Below, one piece after another: positions 60,781 to 64,000 of a stretch of DNA of 64,000 nucleotides. The notes under the pieces are model-generated. The model did no database searches. It was given only the letters and a program-made list of their open reading frames with translations, and was not told the DNA's origin. The position numbers and the translations under genes were made by a program. The stretch spans positions 1-64,000 of the forward strand of contig SWDT01000323.1 in NCBI GenBank assembly GCA_009193035.1. The letters are read 5' to 3'. This DNA comes from Halicephalobus mephisto. Its lineage: Eukaryota > Nematoda > Chromadorea > Rhabditida > Panagrolaimidae. Position 1 is the stretch's first letter; each line of letters begins with the position of its first letter.

Positions 60781-61272
60781 CGACCCGACCCGCACTTTCT
60801 TCCCGGGGTCCATTCTAGGCCGCTAGTCAACTGGAATAGTTGTGGCTCTCACTGCACACAGCTCGCTTCCTCTAGTCAGTCGTCCCTTCCCGAACACTTG
60901 CATTTGACTGCGTAATAATGTCGGAAGTTTTACACTTTTTACCTGTTTAATGTCCCAGTATTTTTTGGCAAATTTACCATTGGGTAGACTGGGAATAAGT
61001 CCCGAGTTATTGAAGGGTAAAATCTCCGACGAAAAATCTACAATGATTCCATTATTTCTCTTTGACGAAATCGATTCGCGTTTGCAGCAGAACCGGGTAC
61101 CCTGCTCTGTTTGCATGTGTTTTTTGAATGCGACGTTTACTGAAGTTTCGTCCGAATAAGTTCCAATTTCAATCGAATGGACTAGGGATTTGGATAGTTT
61201 GATTCGAAGAGATCCGGGTTATTGATTTGCGCTCTTCAGACTAATCGATCAATCTTTTAAGAGTTCTCGCCT
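60781..61272. other. Upstream region of the TRIP12-type gene
   Basis: Base composition rises here to normal gene levels. Both strands are open for about 70-95 codons, but neither has recognisable protein features. A promoter or 5' UTR exon is likely. Confidence 0.4.
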
Positions 61273-64000
61273 ATGTCTAACAACACTCCTGGGAGCTCCA
61301 GCAGCATCGAGAGAAGCAATACAGATCAAGCTAGAGCATCTGGAGACCTCCTTGAAGACGTCGGGAACAACCAGAGGATTCTGCGGCGGAATTTGAGAAA
61401 ACGGCGATTGCCGAATGGTGGGTTTTCAGCTTTGTTCATATATGGAAGTCCTGTATATAAGTGTCGTAATGTTAAATACCGGGAATTAATATATGACAGT
61501 TCATTTTTAGCTTCATTGAACCAAGAAGGAGACAACTCTTCCGTCACTTCGTCAGCCTCATCGATTGCGAGCCAGCCCTTGGCCGTTTCCCATTCCAAAC
61601 TGCGGAAAGTCACTGCAATTCAATCCGTTGCTGGAGGATCTGGAAGACCAGTAAGTTTATTGTGTCAAGATGGATTATCCTAATCCTTTGCTAATGCTAG
61701 GACCTCCAGTCAACTGAATCCGAACAGTCCTCGGCAACTGATCCAATAAGCTCTAAGTCGTCTCCGTTGCCGACATCCAGTGATGCTCCAGGAAGTCCGT
61801 TTTCAGACCTTTCTGCCGGGGGATCCCCCAACAGCACATCTTCCGACGGACGTGTCACCAGATCCCGTCTGAGGGCAATGCAGTCCGCTTCTAGCAGTTC
61901 TACCACTTCTACAAGTGCCAGTTCTGCTGCTAAATCGTTCTTCGCCCAAGGAAAAGACAAAATCGCCAAGAAAGGCAGGAACTTCCTCAAGAAATCCGAC
62001 AAAGACTCCAAGAAGAAAAAAGACCAAGGTCGTTCGTCAACATCGATGGAAGTGGACGAACCAAATTACGTATGTTTACCCCTATTTTGCGGTCGTTATC
62101 ATTTAGGTGGTACCATTGCAGGCAGCTGCATCCGTGATTGTCCGAATGAATAACAACAGCACATCAAGTACCGGCAGTGGGTCCTCTTCATCGTCGTCAG
62201 ATACTCTCGAACCGACACCCGGAGGATCTGCCAGAACAACACCTTTCGAACTCCAACCTAGTGCCGCAGCAACCGCAGCTGCTGCTCTGAGTGCTTCTCG
62301 TGGATTAGGCCTCCGGGCTTTCGGATTTGCGTCCCATACTATTCCTGGAAGTTCATCTGGAAATACTCAAACAAACTCAGGACTGATAATGCCGAGGTAA
62401 GTATGCACGAGAAACACGGTCGGAAAATCGTGTGCGTTAGACTACTCCATGACAAACTATTTATCATCCATCGAGAGGTTTGCAGTTTTTACAATCTGAC
62501 GCCGTCTAGATTTGTATCGTAACGATATAATCTTCCGGAGTCTAGTGAAAACTTCTGGAGTGTTTTGGAACGTTTTAAGTTTTTAGAATCTTCCGGAATC
62601 TAGTAGGAAGTTTGAAATCTAAATTCTGAATTTTGGGATTTAAAAAATGGGAAATTCACAATCAGCTTCGCAAGGTTTATTTTCTAATTTATTTTTTACA
62701 TTCTAATTCTCTCGAAACTTCCTAGAATTTTGTAAAGTTTTCAGAAACTTCCAAAATTCAATGGAAAATTTCAAACTATCTGAATTTCGGAAATTAAAAA
62801 AAATTGAAATTCGCGTTCAGAAAACTTCACTAAAGTCCTATTTTTAAGTTTTATACAAATACTAGTTCTGCTGAAGCTTCTGGAATATTGTAGAAGCTAC
62901 TAAAATCTATTGGAAGGTTTTCAAATCATCAAAAGCCTCCAATTTTGAACATTTTCTAAAAAGTTGGAAATTCGCAATCAGACGATTTCGTAATAATGCT
63001 CATTTCCGACTGATTTTCCACGTTAATTTTATTGAATTTTCTAGGGCTTCTTAGAATCTTCTAAAATCTGTAGAAATCGCCAAATTCTAAAAAAAATTGT
63101 TAAAACCAAGACCTAAAAACAAAAGTTTATAAAAAATCACGAAATTTGTATTAAACAAGTTTCGTAACAACGCCCATTTTCGATTTTTGTTTTGCGCATT
63201 CTAAGTTCGTTGAATCTACTGGAAAGTTGAGACATTTTTGGGAATTTCATAATAGAATATAAAATATTTTAGAATATATTAGAAATATCGAGAGAACTTT
63301 CTCCATAAAAATCTAAAATTTGTTGTTTTTGGAAATTTCGAAATAATCAGAAAATTCGCGTCGAGACCGTTTTTGAATGATGTTTATTTTTTTAGTTTTT
63401 TTAAATTTCATTTTTATTTTTTTTGTTTTTATAATTTTGTGGTTTTAGGGGCAGTAGCAGAGCATCCGCATTTCTCGGAAGTTTGGTACCCCGAATGCAG
63501 CATTTATTAGGCAGCAGTGGTGGCAGTTCGTCCTCATCTGGAGGAAGTGATCATGTTCATAATTGTACGGTTACAATGTCGAGTGAGCGACAGTTGATGT
63601 TTTTGATATATGATAATTATTTATTTTTTATAGATTCACGTCATGCTGTGATTTTAGAAGGATTAAGATCGACAAACGATATTCGTCAAGCAGAAGCCGC
63701 AAATGAACTCGCTGAGTTGTTATTGATGGGAAATGAGGAAAATCTTCCAAATATTCCTATTCGTGAATATGTCAATCAATTGAACATTCTTATGCAGAAG
63801 GAAAATAATCTCGAATTAATTTTGACAGCAGTTCGTTGTATAACAAATATGCAAGAAGCTTTACCTCGAGCAATGCCGATATTGCTGGAAACAGTTCCGA
63901 CTTTGTTGCAGAAATTGAAACATATTGAATGTATTGATATAGCGGAACAAACTCTAATTGCATTGGAAGTTTTATCACGTCGAAATGCCAAAAGTATTCT
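61273..64000 (+). CDS. TRIP12/Ufd4-type HECT E3 ubiquitin ligase, N-terminal part (runs off the window)
   Basis: Six exons are visible: 61273-61417, 61511-61650, 61701-62069, 62122-62396, 63449-63582 and 63634 to the edge; phases are consistent. The first about 350 residues are low-complexity, Ser/Thr-rich, with basic patches (LRRNLRKRRL, KKGRNFLKKSDKDSKKKK). The last visible part is the start of an armadillo-like helical repeat domain: LEGLRSTNDIRQAEAANELAELL, MGNEENLP, ALPRAMPILLETVPTLLQKL and ECIDIAEQTLIALEVLSRRN. That is close to the ARM region of human TRIP12. TRIP12/Ufd4 ligases work in the ubiquitin-fusion degradation pathway, mostly in the nucleus. The catalytic HECT domain must lie beyond position 64000, so activity cannot be judged. 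Confidence 0.85.
62397..63448. repeat. Large intron of the TRIP12-type gene with diverged intergenic repeats
   Basis: This 1052-base intron (GTAAGT to GTTTTAG) is far longer than its 50-100 base neighbours. It holds degenerate copies with TTCGCGTTCAGA (about 62812), TTCGCGTCGAGACC (about 63355) and CTTCCGGAnTCTAGT. These relate to the arrays at 54.4-57.1 kb, so the repeats inserted and grew here. Confidence 0.6.

Noticed and set aside
60823..61159. Overlapping open stretches on both strands ahead of the TRIP12-type gene
   Set aside because: No recognisable protein on either strand; composition fits a promoter or untranslated exon.

Overview
The window is nuclear DNA from a nematode, most likely a Caenorhabditis species or a close rhabditid relative. 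It is AT-rich and has many very short introns (about 42-50 bases) ending in TTTCAG. It holds nematode-type SRT chemoreceptors, small C-type lectins and a clan 3 (CYP13/CYP25-like) P450. Several first exons sit directly behind a TTTCAG, as expected for trans-spliced genes. Exons below were placed by hand from splice consensus, reading phase and protein homology.

Layout. 0.5-1.6 kb: a chemoreceptor of the Srg superfamily (+). 2.4-3.4 kb: an unrecognised single-pass membrane protein (-). 4.6-5.9 kb: a decayed chitinase (GH18 plus chitin-binding domain) with several lesions. 6.2-6.5 kb: a small mobile element; 6.9 kb: a tRNA-Arg(UCU). 7.9-8.8 kb: a Tra2-type SR splicing factor (+), convergent with a C-type lectin (-, 8.9-9.6 kb). 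11.4-15.8 kb: a full-length ACK-family tyrosine kinase (SID-3/ARK-1 type, +), convergent with rpa-1 (-, 15.9-18.4 kb). 19.5-23.5 kb: three tandem C-type lectins (+). 24.4-27.3 kb: a second ACK kinase (+), followed by a broken piece of the rpa-1 3' end. This shows that the second kinase came from a segmental copy of the first kinase plus its convergent neighbour. 27.9-28.5 kb: a dead Tc3-type transposase. 29.8-45.3 kb: four intact SRT chemoreceptors, all on the - strand with the same exon plan, interrupted by the P450 on + (37.3-39.5 kb). 47.0-48.0 kb: an unrecognised two-exon protein. 49.8-52.7 kb: a DDX3/Ded1-family RNA helicase (-). 52.7-61.3 kb: gene-free DNA with minisatellites and diverged intergenic repeats. 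61.3 kb to the edge: the 5' part of a TRIP12/Ufd4-type HECT E3 ligase.

Housekeeping genes (Tra2, rpa-1, DDX3, TRIP12) alternate with fast-evolving environmental-response families (chemoreceptors, lectins, P450, chitinase) that show duplication, gene conversion and decay. The best leads are: the ACK kinase/rpa-1 segmental duplication with a later conversion patch; a short mobile element whose ends are fixed by a filled/empty-site comparison; and a GC-rich motif about 100 bp upstream of all four SRT receptor genes.
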